Below are positions 27,818 through 35,737 of a stretch of 64,000 nucleotides of DNA, piece after piece (the stretch's first letter is position 1; every line of letters begins with the position of its first letter). This stretch comes from Paenibacillus sp. FSL A5-0031. Its GTDB lineage: Bacteria; Bacillota; Bacilli; Paenibacillales; Paenibacillaceae. Where the stretch lies: the NCBI RefSeq assembly GCF_001956295.1, contig NZ_MRTD01000022.1, positions 46,280 through 110,279 of the forward strand. The letters are read 5' to 3'. The notes under the pieces were generated by a model. The model was not told the origin of the DNA, did not search any database, and saw only the letters and a list, made by a program, of their open reading frames with translations. A program made the position numbers and the translations under genes.

Positions 27818-29233
27818 TTATTGACTTAATCTTTGCAGCGCTTGACCTACGAACTCATTTGCTTTGTCTTCCATTTCTTTCGCTTTATCAGCAGGCTTTA
27901 ATTCACCGTTTGCGAACTTCTCATATATTTTTTGTTCATCGGATGCCCAAGCACTGAATTCTCTCCAGCCCGGAAGAACCTTGTTATAATCTGGAACAGC
28001 ATCGCCGAGCAATCCAATGGCTGCTTTCGCACCGTCTAGTTTCAGCTCGCCCGTCAGCTTCTCCCATACCTCAGGGAAATCAGCAACTGGGAATTTATCG
28101 ATGTTGATGTTCAATTCCTTGTTCAGCTCAAGACGCTTCAGCCAGCCATCCTTGCTCCATGACATAAATTTCATCAGCTCATAAGCAGCTTCTGGATGTT
28201 TGGTTGTGGAGGATACACCGATGTAGTCAAGAACTACAGGCATCTTTTGTCCCGCATTGCCAGCTGGGTATGGATAGAAATCTACGACGCCAGCTCCCGA
28301 CTTTTCCATTTCCGGCGGCAAGGAATTCATATTCCATGAACCGTCAATTCCGAGTGCGACATGCCCTTTCTGCAGCGGCCAAGCTCCTTCTTCGCCAAAT
28401 ACTTTTGTTTTTTCTTCGCCAGTCATTTTTTCTTCCACTTTCAACCTGCGAAGCTCAAGCTGTTGGTTGTAGCCATCGATCCACTGCTGATTCGTGAAAT
28501 GGAATTTCTCACCGTCAAATGTGTTGTAGCCTAGCGCACTATCATTCGCCATTGGCCAGTGTTCATTGAAAGATAGATTGCCCCACGGGCCTGAAATCCC
28601 ATAAATATGTTCAGAAGGCTTGGATACCTTCTTCGCGATGTCGATCATCTCTGTAATGGTCCAATTATATCCAGGAAGCGGAATGTTGTTTTTCTCAAGC
28701 AGCGTTTTATTCACATAGACACCCATAATAAACTGGAAAGTAGGCGATGCTAGGCGCTTGCCGCCATAAACCGCTTGCTTCGCGATATTCGGATAGATAG
28801 CTTGCGTTTCCTCATCTTGATCCCAGTACGGGGACAGATCGAGCAGCCATTCATTTTCTACGCCTACAGGTACACTCTCTACCCAGAACACGTCAGGCAA
28901 TTTGCTCGCGCTGGCAGCTGCAGTCAACGCATCTGTCCAAGGCCAGTTGATCGTTTCGTCTTTCTCTACTGTAATATTCGGATATTTTGCCATGAAGGCT
29001 TTCATCAATTCGCCTTCCATCTTCGGGTCTTCCCAGCTTGCAAACTTCAATGTAATTTTCTCTGTTTGCCACGATGGCGTTTCTTCTGCCTTGGTATTAT
29101 CCTCTGTCGGCTTATTCGTAGCAGTAGAAGTGGATCCTTCATTTGTTTTGTTGTTCCCGCCCGAACAGGCAGCTAATACGGTGACGAATAACGACAATAC
29201 CAGTAATAATGAAAATATTTTCTTACTGTTCAT
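27818..29233 (-). CDS. Extracellular solute-binding lipoprotein of the beta-glucan locus
   Basis: This 471-residue CUT1-type binding lipoprotein has a signal peptide ending in the lipobox LAAC (Cys23) and a Thr/Asn/Glu-rich linker. The binding domain includes the FASWEDPKMEGELMKAFMAK start typical of family-1 receptors. The ATG is behind GGGGAT. It is the first structural gene after the LacI regulator and is followed by a stem-loop, as expected for a gene needing high expression. It could serve permease pair A or B; pairing cannot be settled from sequence. Confidence 0.93.
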   Translation of the reverse strand: MNSKKIFSLLLVLSLFVTVLAACSGGNNKTNEGSTSTATNKPTEDNTKAEETPSWQTEKITLKFASWEDPKMEGELMKAFMAKYPNITVEKDETINWPWTDALTAAASASKLPDVFWVESVPVGVENEWLLDLSPYWDQDEETQAIYPNIAKQAVYGGKRLASPTFQFIMGVYVNKTLLEKNNIPLPGYNWTITEMIDIAKKVSKPSEHIYGISGPWGNLSFNEHWPMANDSALGYNTFDGEKFHFTNQQWIDGYNQQLELRRLKVEEKMTGEEKTKVFGEEGAWPLQKGHVALGIDGSWNMNSLPPEMEKSGAGVVDFYPYPAGNAGQKMPVVLDYIGVSSTTKHPEAAYELMKFMSWSKDGWLKRLELNKELNINIDKFPVADFPEVWEKLTGELKLDGAKAAIGLLGDAVPDYNKVLPGWREFSAWASDEQKIYEKFANGELKPADKAKEMEDKANEFVGQALQRLSQ

Positions 29234-29303
29234 TTCACTATCCCCTTTTTTTCAAATGATATATGGATACACTTGCATGTACCTAAGTTTAGGCATTACT
29301 TTT

Positions 29304-29317
29304 TGAAAACGATTTCA
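29304..29317. promoter_or_regulatory. Operator-like dyad upstream of the binding lipoprotein (LacI or cre)
   Basis: TGAAAACGATTTCA is a 14-bp dyad with one mismatch and a central CG. It is nearly the same as the perfect site upstream of the lacI gene. It also fits the CcpA cre consensus TGWAANCGNTNWCA, so local LacI control and catabolite control are both possible. Confidence 0.65.
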
Positions 29318-29388
29318 TAAATGATTGCTGTCGCATACGAGAACATGTAAGTCGTGTCTCTTGTATGCAAAGCGGCTATATTAATTAA

Positions 29389-29402
29389 TGGTATCGATTT
29401 CA
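29389..29402. promoter_or_regulatory. Second operator-like dyad in the same intergenic region
   Basis: Read on the minus strand this is TGAAATCGATACCA, sharing the first 10 bases of the perfect dyad at 30538-30551. Its centre is 85 bp from that of the 29304-29317 site, close to eight helical turns, so the two lie on the same face of the DNA. It departs from the cre consensus at one position, which slightly favours the local LacI protein. Confidence 0.55.
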
Positions 29403-29434
29403 TTTTGTAAAAAAGAGATATTCATAATCTGAAA

Positions 29435-30454
29435 TTATGATTGCACTCTTTTGTAATTAGAAGAAGCACGAATGCACAGCTGAGAATCAACAACGACAAT
29501 ACGCTCATCATCGTCCGCCATCTCGCCTTTAATTTTCTTGATCAGCATTTCCGCAGCAGCATAGCCCATCTCAATCTTCAATTGATTAACCGTGCTCAGC
29601 TGAGGCACCAAATATCTCGAAACTCTTTCATTGTCTACGCCAAAAACAGCTAGATCCTGAGGGATTCTTACATTCGCTTCTCTGCACGCGGCATAAATGC
29701 CTAATGCCATCTCATCATTGGCAGAGAAAACAGCTGTGAACTTCTGCCTTGCATCCCAAAGGCGCTTTAAAGCTGAGTATCCGCCTTTTTTGTTGAAATC
29801 GCCATTTTCCACAAGCTCTGGCCGGAACGGAATTCCGTGTTTTTCTAATCCTTTGATGTAGCCTTCCAGACGATCCAAGCTATCGATCGCATCATTATAG
29901 CCGCTTATGAATGCTATATCTTTGTGTCCCTGCTCGATGAGATGCTCAACCACGTGCATGGCGACCTCTGTCGTATTCGTTTGGACGTTATAAATTCTGG
30001 AATCCAGGATACTGCGTCCAATAGACCCTATGACATAACCTCTTTCAAGCAGCTCCATAACCGTCTCTTTCGGCAGTAACGACTCAATCAGGATCATGCC
30101 GTCAACCGTTCTGTTCGTTAACATTTGAAGATATCCGAGCTCAATTTCTCTGCTGTTTTGGGTATCGCAGATAATGACTTTAAATTTTTCCAAATGCGCC
30201 TTATTCTGAATTCCTTTTACTAAATTAGAGTAATAGGCAACCATAATATCAGGCACAATTATTCCAATGGTAAACGTTTTTTGCTGGCGTAGATTTTTGG
30301 CTGCAGCATTGGGAACGTAGTTCATTTGCTCAATAACCATGAGAACCTTTTCCCTCGTTTTGTTCTTAACGAGCGGGTTATTGTTTAACACGCGCGAGAC
30401 AGTAGTCGGTGATACCTTTGCCGCTTTAGCTACATCCACGATATTAACATCCAT
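29435..30454 (-). CDS. LacI-family transcriptional regulator of the beta-glucan locus
   Basis: This 339-residue protein has an N-terminal LacI helix-turn-helix (VAKAAKVSPTTVSRVLNN) and hinge helix (PNAAAKNLR), followed by a periplasmic-binding-protein-like sugar sensor. It is the first gene of the locus on the same strand as the transport genes. Similar dyads sit over its own promoter (30538-30551) and twice in front of the binding lipoprotein, consistent with autorepression and repression of the importer until a sugar binds. A small hairpin (29422-29440) spans its stop codon and is followed at a distance by six T; it could be a weak terminator. Confidence 0.92.
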   Translation of the reverse strand: MDVNIVDVAKAAKVSPTTVSRVLNNNPLVKNKTREKVLMVIEQMNYVPNAAAKNLRQQKTFTIGIIVPDIMVAYYSNLVKGIQNKAHLEKFKVIICDTQNSREIELGYLQMLTNRTVDGMILIESLLPKETVMELLERGYVIGSIGRSILDSRIYNVQTNTTEVAMHVVEHLIEQGHKDIAFISGYNDAIDSLDRLEGYIKGLEKHGIPFRPELVENGDFNKKGGYSALKRLWDARQKFTAVFSANDEMALGIYAACREANVRIPQDLAVFGVDNERVSRYLVPQLSTVNQLKIEMGYAAAEMLIKKIKGEMADDDERIVVVDSQLCIRASSNYKRVQS

Positions 30455-30523
30455 AAGATTCGACCTTTGCTATAAATTTTGGCAGATATAAACAAATAAA
30501 GCGCTATCAAGTTGATATTTAAT

Positions 30524-30552
30524 AATATAGCAAATAATGAAATCGATTTCAA
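30524..30552 (-). promoter_or_regulatory. lacI promoter with overlapping operator
   Basis: On the minus strand TTGAAA (30552-30547), a 17-base spacer and TATATT (30529-30524) form a good promoter. A perfect 14-bp palindrome, TGAAATCGATTTCA (30538-30551), covers the -35 and half the spacer, so a bound repressor would block it. The palindrome also fits the cre consensus. Confidence 0.72.
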
Positions 30553-30606
30553 TAGTTATTTTGAGCAATATTTCCAGTGTTTCCAGATCCGCCATTACCA
30601 TAAGAA

Positions 30607-30645
30607 AAGGTGATCCACACCGCATTTTACGGATAGAATCACCTT
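30607..30645 (-). terminator. Terminator of the uronate-type operon
   Basis: AAGGTGAT pairs with ATCACCTT around a loop of about 23 bases that has some inner pairing. The minus strand continues with TTTTCTTAT. It lies 30 bases past the stop of the isomerase-like gene. Confidence 0.7.
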
Positions 30646-30675
30646 GAGCTTTTTTTATGGATAACCTTAAATGAA

Positions 30676-31935
30676 TTATTCTTTGCCTAGAAAACGCCAG
30701 AAGTTTCGATTCAGCATATCATCCAGATCCCGCTTGATCTCCTCTTCCGTCACCGTCCATCCACTATGATGCAGCTTCTCGTATTTCGCAGCAAGAACAT
30801 TGCCAATGATTTTTCTAGAATGCTCCCATTTGTAAATCAATTGCTCAAACACACGGCAATCGGAGTGCTGCGGAATCATTGAAGTGCCTAGAAGCTCTAT
30901 GCGAAAACGTGTCATTTCCTCAACCATCGATTCAATATGCAGAAACCACCAGCAGCCAAATATCATTAGATTCCGGAACTTACGGGCAAGCACCGTTAAT
31001 TCATGCTGATTTTCCCTGGCCAGCATCGTGATGAGAAACTTCTGCTCGGGGTAACGTCGGCATAAGGCTTCCACTGCCGATACATCAGACAACATGCTCA
31101 TATCGCCTGCTAATCTGAGTGATGGGTTCACCCGTCTGCGTACGCCAATCATTAACGCAAACGGAATACTTTTTGCTTGGCATACAGGAATCATAACCTC
31201 GTCAATCATCTTGCTTCGATGATCATCGGCTGGATATTCAAAATCACCAGGCATCGACACTGCAAGATAAAGAGCATCCATCCGAGTAATCCATTCCGAA
31301 AGAAAACGTCTCGTTTCTGCCTTTGTCCGCTCAGACCATTCCGCTTGTACATCATAACCAAGATTTTGCAGCTCTTTCACCGCATGATCCCAATCATTAA
31401 GAAGCGCATCAACTCGCAGCGCCGCGTAGAAACGGGCATCCGTTTTTCCTTTGCCTGACAGCCAAACGGGACGTTCAACAGGATCAAACGGGTCGTTCGT
31501 CATGACGATCTTCTCAATTCCAGCGAGCTGCATGACCGTATCTACCTGCTGTTCTACCGTACGCTTTGCAAGAGCTTGCCGGTAATCATCCAGATTGCGT
31601 GAGGATACATCGAATCCAAGACGTTTAAGAATCGTAATAAAGCCGCTTGCGGCTTCGCTTACAGGAGAATGATCAATGAACAGCAGCTTCCATATCCAGT
31701 CCGCCTGCTCGCGCTTTGTCATCGACCAGAATTGGCTGTACTCCTCCTCTGACCATCTGAACGACTCTGAAATTAAATAATGATAAGTTAACAGCTCATC
31801 GATGCCCCATAAAAGCAGTTCTCCAAATTCAGGAGCATATAGATGAGTATGCATATCCGTAACAGGCGTGCTCATAGCTAAACGATCAACCGTCGCTTTA
31901 ATATCTGCTAGGCTTGCAATGGTTTGAGTACTCAT
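30676..31935 (-). CDS. Amidohydrolase-superfamily protein, uronate (glucuronate) isomerase-like
   Basis: This 419-residue protein has an N-terminal metal-binding HxH in TDMHTHLY (H29, H31) and a MTNDPFDP block like that of uronate isomerases. The C-terminal half contains the long helical segments of the UxaC-type barrel. It is shorter than E. coli UxaC (about 470 residues) and clearly distant. Uronate isomerase turns glucuronate into fructuronate. The gene just upstream encodes an SDR resembling fructuronate reductase, which would use that product, so context and fold agree. Start is at 31935 behind GAGAGGGG. Another amidohydrolase activity on a sugar-like substrate is not excluded. Confidence 0.68.
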   Translation of the reverse strand: MSTQTIASLADIKATVDRLAMSTPVTDMHTHLYAPEFGELLLWGIDELLTYHYLISESFRWSEEEYSQFWSMTKREQADWIWKLLFIDHSPVSEAASGFITILKRLGFDVSSRNLDDYRQALAKRTVEQQVDTVMQLAGIEKIVMTNDPFDPVERPVWLSGKGKTDARFYAALRVDALLNDWDHAVKELQNLGYDVQAEWSERTKAETRRFLSEWITRMDALYLAVSMPGDFEYPADDHRSKMIDEVMIPVCQAKSIPFALMIGVRRRVNPSLRLAGDMSMLSDVSAVEALCRRYPEQKFLITMLARENQHELTVLARKFRNLMIFGCWWFLHIESMVEEMTRFRIELLGTSMIPQHSDCRVFEQLIYKWEHSRKIIGNVLAAKYEKLHHSGWTVTEEEIKRDLDDMLNRNFWRFLGKE

Positions 31936-32048
31936 TTTCTTTTCCCCTCTCTTATTGGCTACAACACTTTCCTCCCAAGCTTTATGCGCCTTATGTGTTC
32001 AAATGCAGTCGTTGTTGTCCGTTCCCTTTAGCTGTAAACGCGGTCATG

Positions 32049-32810
32049 TTATATCGTCATCGCGCCAAATCCGCCATCCACGCGGAGGAATGAGCCGGTA
32101 ACAAATGAAGAGGCTTTAGATGAAGCCAAATAAACAACCGCGCCCTTCAGCTCATCCGGATTTCCGAATCGATTCATTGGCGTATGCTGCATAATTGACT
32201 CTACTCTTTCGGGCGAAAGTATTTTTTTGTTCTGCTCTGCCGGGAAAAAACCTGGAATAATAGCGTTAACTCTTACGCGGTCTGGCGCAAATTCACGTGC
32301 TAAAAATTGCGTGATGCTGTTAACTCCTGCCTTCGATGCTGAGTAAGTAAACACGCGAGAGAGCGGTGGTGCTGAGGAGACTGATGAGATATTGATAATA
32401 GAGCCGCCGCTGCCCTGTTCAATCATTTGTTTACCGAACACTTGGCATGCCAGCACGACACTCTTTAAATTGACGTCCATAATTCGATCCCATTCATCCA
32501 TCTCCAAATCAAAAAAAGGTGTGGGGCTGTTTGTTCCTGAAGCATTTACAAGGGTATCTATACGTCCTCCCCATTGCAGCACATCGTTCAGCACCGCTTC
32601 TAGTTCATCTTTTTTTGTCGCATCTGCTTGCAAAGAGATCGCCGTTCCGCCGCTGCTATTTATTTGATCGCATACTAATTTTGCTTTCTCCATATCGCGG
32701 CCAACGATGGCTACTTTTGATCCCGCTTCAGCCAGTGCAGAAGCCATGGCACTGCCAAGAACACCATTTCCGCCGATTACAACGGATACGGTTTCTGTTA
32801 AATTAAACAT
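32049..32810 (-). CDS. SDR oxidoreductase, fructuronate reductase (UxuB/YjmF)-like
   Basis: This 253-residue classical short-chain dehydrogenase has a nucleotide-binding GGNGVLGSAMA block near the N-terminus and the NASG motif. The catalytic serine is in NISSVSS and the YxxxK in TYSASKAG. The C-terminal strand is FLRVDGGFG. The substrate-loop block PGFFPAEQN is what I associate with the Bacillus UxuB/YjmF fructuronate reductase group, which reduces fructuronate to mannonate. It shares an operon with the isomerase-like gene. A 22-bp palindrome lies just downstream of its promoter. The reaction is inferred from the motif and the neighbour. Confidence 0.78.
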   Translation of the reverse strand: MFNLTETVSVVIGGNGVLGSAMASALAEAGSKVAIVGRDMEKAKLVCDQINSSGGTAISLQADATKKDELEAVLNDVLQWGGRIDTLVNASGTNSPTPFFDLEMDEWDRIMDVNLKSVVLACQVFGKQMIEQGSGGSIINISSVSSAPPLSRVFTYSASKAGVNSITQFLAREFAPDRVRVNAIIPGFFPAEQNKKILSPERVESIMQHTPMNRFGNPDELKGAVVYLASSKASSFVTGSFLRVDGGFGAMTI

Positions 32811-32830
32811 GAGAAAACCACCTTATAATC

Positions 32831-32852
32831 AAAATAACAACGTTGTTATTTT
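32831..32852. promoter_or_regulatory. Perfect 22-bp palindromic operator
   Basis: The half-site AAAATAACAAC is followed exactly by its reverse complement, with central AACGTT as in many LacI-family operators. It lies between the SDR gene and the divergent LacI gene, and a few bases after the SDR promoter -10, where a repressor would block initiation. Confidence 0.82.
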
Positions 32853-32854
32853 TC

Positions 32855-32883
32855 ATAATATCGCAATAAGCCCCTACTGTCTA
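32855..32883 (-). promoter_or_regulatory. Promoter of the SDR/isomerase operon
   Basis: On the minus strand TAGACA (32883-32878), a 17-base spacer and TATTAT (32860-32855). The 22-bp operator begins three bases downstream of the -10 and covers the transcription start. Confidence 0.65.
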
Positions 32884-32979
32884 CACCAATTATACCGCTT
32901 TCATTTGCATAATAATTGTACTATGATAGGATGAATGAATTATGATAATAGTCGTTAAAGTTCCTTTCGGAGGGAAGCT

Positions 32980-33978
32980 ATGGTAACCATCAAAGATATC
33001 GCAGAGCGTGCAGGCGTCAGCTTTTCTACAGTATCCAAGGCACTTAGAGACAGCCCGCTCGTACAAAATAAAACGAAACAGCATATCCACTCCATCGCCA
33101 AAGACATGGGTTATCAACCCAATATTGCTGCTCGAAGTCTCGTCTCGAGAAAAAGCGGCGCGATTGGCATCGTATGGCCATCAATAGAACGTGCAGCTCT
33201 ATCATCCCTTCTTACACGGCTCAATGAGGAGCTCGAGAATTACGGCTATATCACGTTGCTCTCTATTAGCAACATCGAATCCGCGATCGAAACTTTTCGC
33301 CGCTATCAAGTGGATGCCATACTCGCCTTTGGAGACAGAGATAATAAACCTAGTCCAATCGAATCCAGCTCCATGCAAATCCCAATTCTTACGTATGGCG
33401 CCGCTGACTATACACCCTATTCCGCAGTTGATGTTAACCGTGGACAAGCCATTCGTCTAGCGGTTCGTCACTTGGCAAATTTAGGTCATAAAGAAATAGC
33501 GTACATTGGGGAACCGAAATCGCATGACCCGCTGCAAGCTGTAAAAATCGAAGCCTTTCAAGAAGAGATTAGACATCATGGGCTGCGCTTAACGGATGAT
33601 TCCATTCTCCAAATGAACGGTTTAGAATTTCACGATGGTTATATTGCTGCACGAATGATGATGGATCGTCCTCTTCGTCCAACAGCTGTCATAAGCGGCG
33701 GTATCGATCTCACTCGCGGCATCCTTCGCGCCGTCAGTGAACTCGGCCTCTCCGTCCCTCATGATGTTTCTGTCGTTAGTTACGACAATCTTCCGCAAAT
33801 GGAGAACCTTGAGGTTCCAATGACCGTCGTAGGTGTTGCCCTCTCCTCCATCGCAGCGGCAATTGCCAAAACTATTCTTTATCTTATCGATGCTCCAAAC
33901 ATGACTAAGACGGTCCACTTGGAACCCGAACTTGTTTTGCGTGCTTCTACTTCTAAACGGTTCTCAAATGTTGAATAG
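32980..33978 (+). CDS. LacI-family transcriptional regulator of the uronate-type operon
   Basis: This 332-residue protein has a LacI helix-turn-helix (IAERAGVSFSTVSKALRD), the hinge sequence PNIAARSLVSRKSG and a C-terminal effector domain with the usual AVISGGIDLTRGILRA block. Start is the ATG at 32980 behind GGAGG. It diverges from the SDR/isomerase operon and almost certainly binds the perfect palindrome at 32831-32852. A uronate or its isomer would be the expected inducer, by inference. Confidence 0.92.
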   Translation: MVTIKDIAERAGVSFSTVSKALRDSPLVQNKTKQHIHSIAKDMGYQPNIAARSLVSRKSGAIGIVWPSIERAALSSLLTRLNEELENYGYITLLSISNIESAIETFRRYQVDAILAFGDRDNKPSPIESSSMQIPILTYGAADYTPYSAVDVNRGQAIRLAVRHLANLGHKEIAYIGEPKSHDPLQAVKIEAFQEEIRHHGLRLTDDSILQMNGLEFHDGYIAARMMMDRPLRPTAVISGGIDLTRGILRAVSELGLSVPHDVSVVSYDNLPQMENLEVPMTVVGVALSSIAAAIAKTILYLIDAPNMTKTVHLEPELVLRASTSKRFSNVE

Positions 33979-34020
33979 GGCTGTCCCATAAAGTAGATAA
34001 CACTACTTGAGGATAGCCCT
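33977..34020 (+). terminator. Terminator of the LacI gene
   Basis: AGGGCTGTCC pairs with GGATAGCCCT (one G-T pair), with inner AAGTAG/CTACTT pairing, followed by GTTGTTTGT. It begins at the end of the LacI coding region and sits between convergent genes. Confidence 0.7.
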
Positions 34021-34048
34021 GTTGTTTGTATATCTATAAACTTTTTCC

Positions 34049-34909
34049 TCATTCCTGGACTTGGCGAAACACCGGCAAGCTTCTTAACGCTTTTGCCACA
34101 ATTCTTTTCGTTTCCTTCGACTTTGAGCGCTCCAACCAGTCATTACAAATAGCTCTTACCCACTCAGGATTAGTTTTGCTAGCGTCATTCATCCAGTTGC
34201 CTACTGAATCCTGAACATATTTGGCTTCATCGCTGTTCACAGCTTCTAATAGGGAAAGAGCCATAGCAGGATTTTCTTTCAGCTCAGCAATATGTTTGGC
34301 CCATACGCCTCGCGGTCGAGTGGATTCAATGGCAAATCTCCTAATATTCGCATCATGGTCACGCACCCAATCTTCGAGTAAATGAAGTGCTTCCACCAAA
34401 TTATTGGAGATGGATTCCCTTACAGCCATCCAAGCAATCTCGCGAACGCCAAAATGGTGATCTGCCGCAAAAGGACGAATCGATGCAAGCTTCTCTACTA
34501 AACTTAAACGTTGATCCGCTCCGATAATAAAAGCAGCCCAGCAGCGAACACTGTCTGAAGGATGAGCAGCTAATTTGTCGGAAAGCTTATACTGCTTTTC
34601 TTCTGCTAGTCGAGCGAATAAGCTAAGCCATTCCTTTGCGATAGCAGGTATGATTTTCATAATTTTTTTCTCGTTCAAATGTCTCAGCCTATCCAGAATG
34701 GGATCGGATTCTTGATGCAAACCAAGCTCGTTAAGTACATTTTGCAGCAGTACAATATGATCAACAACGAGCCATTCCGTCAAATTGACCGACTCCAGTT
34801 TCCCCATATAAATAAGTTCTACCACTTCATTTGGAATATCACTCAACTTTTTTGCACCTTTGCGGTACAAAATGGAGTCAGAAATGACCGTCGCTTTCTC
34901 ATTATTCAT
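34049..34909 (-). CDS. DNA alkylation repair (HEAT-like repeat) family protein
   Basis: This 286-residue, almost entirely helical protein is built of HEAT-like repeats, for example VRCWAAFIIG and VREIAWMAVRESI. The block FAIESTRPRGVW is characteristic of the AlkC/AlkD-like DNA alkylation repair family. Members flip or embrace alkylated bases, and AlkD-type enzymes excise 3- and 7-alkylpurines. The start is the ATG at 34909 behind GAGGGA; an ATG nine codons upstream lacks a site. The Crp/Fnr gene upstream is separated by about 100 bases. Catalytic activity was not assessed. Confidence 0.75.
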   Translation of the reverse strand: MNNEKATVISDSILYRKGAKKLSDIPNEVVELIYMGKLESVNLTEWLVVDHIVLLQNVLNELGLHQESDPILDRLRHLNEKKIMKIIPAIAKEWLSLFARLAEEKQYKLSDKLAAHPSDSVRCWAAFIIGADQRLSLVEKLASIRPFAADHHFGVREIAWMAVRESISNNLVEALHLLEDWVRDHDANIRRFAIESTRPRGVWAKHIAELKENPAMALSLLEAVNSDEAKYVQDSVGNWMNDASKTNPEWVRAICNDWLERSKSKETKRIVAKALRSLPVFRQVQE

Positions 34910-35015
34910 AACACGGTTCCCTCGCTTATACGACATTTAAAATTGAAAGTACGCCAATCATACTTCTTATTTATAAGCGAAGATGTAATCTAGTTTACAA
35001 CCATTCCTACATGAC

Positions 35016-35696
35016 CTAGTTTTGCAACAACATTTTTTTATGGATGTAGATGGTTTTAAAACCTGTCTTAATGCGTTTTTGTTCCGAAAGCTCTTGTAAG
35101 GCTACTGTTACCGCTTCTCTTGTCGCTCCAACCAGATTTGCAATTTCTTGATGTGAAAGTGGAAAATCAATTTTGCAATACTCATCCCTATCCATGCTCG
35201 TAAGTCCAAATTGATTAGAAAGCTTCATGAGAATATGCAAAATTTTATCATGAAGACCTCCTAGAGCTAAATTTTGTGTTAAACGACTCATCGCACTAAT
35301 TCGATCACTAAGAACCTGTAATAAGTTCATCATGAAGCGAGGCCGCTGCATTAAAAAATTTTCAAACCTATCTTTACTCATCAAACAAATATGGCTTTCT
35401 TCAATCGTTTCAATATAGTGATCCCGCGTACCAAATGAAATAATATTCATCACGCCAAATACATTTCCTTCACCCAATATATCCGAAGTAAATTGCTTGC
35501 CTTCCTCACTCAGCTTATATAAACGAACCTTTCCCTTTTTCACAAAATAAAGCCCTTCTGAAAAAGATTCCGGTGTTTGAATAAACGTCTTTTTCGGGAT
35601 AACGGTAATAGAGGTCATTTCATCCATCTCTATCAAGTCTTCTATTGTGAGTGATTGAAGCAAATTGAATTGCGATAAATATTGAATGTTATCCAT
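35016..35696 (-). CDS. Crp/Fnr-family transcriptional regulator
   Basis: This 226-residue protein has an N-terminal cyclic-nucleotide-binding-like barrel (about 15-130, with the GEGNVFGV turn) and a C-terminal winged helix whose recognition part reads SHQEIANLVGATREAVTVALQEL. There is no N-terminal cysteine cluster, so it is not an iron-sulfur FNR. The effector-binding arginine of true CRP is not evident. Start is at 35696 behind GGAGGAG. It lies 41 bases after the esterase gene on the same strand and may be co-transcribed with it. Confidence 0.9.
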   Translation of the reverse strand: MDNIQYLSQFNLLQSLTIEDLIEMDEMTSITVIPKKTFIQTPESFSEGLYFVKKGKVRLYKLSEEGKQFTSDILGEGNVFGVMNIISFGTRDHYIETIEESHICLMSKDRFENFLMQRPRFMMNLLQVLSDRISAMSRLTQNLALGGLHDKILHILMKLSNQFGLTSMDRDEYCKIDFPLSHQEIANLVGATREAVTVALQELSEQKRIKTGFKTIYIHKKMLLQN

Positions 35697-35737
35697 TTCT
35701 CCTCCAGTTCGTTAAACGAGATGAAAAAATAAAGATT

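Noticed and set aside
33977..34020. Hairpin beginning AGGGCTGTCC, similar to IS1182-type ends
   Set aside because: It is a simple stem directly after a stop codon with a T-rich tail, and no second end or transposase is near, so a terminator explains it.
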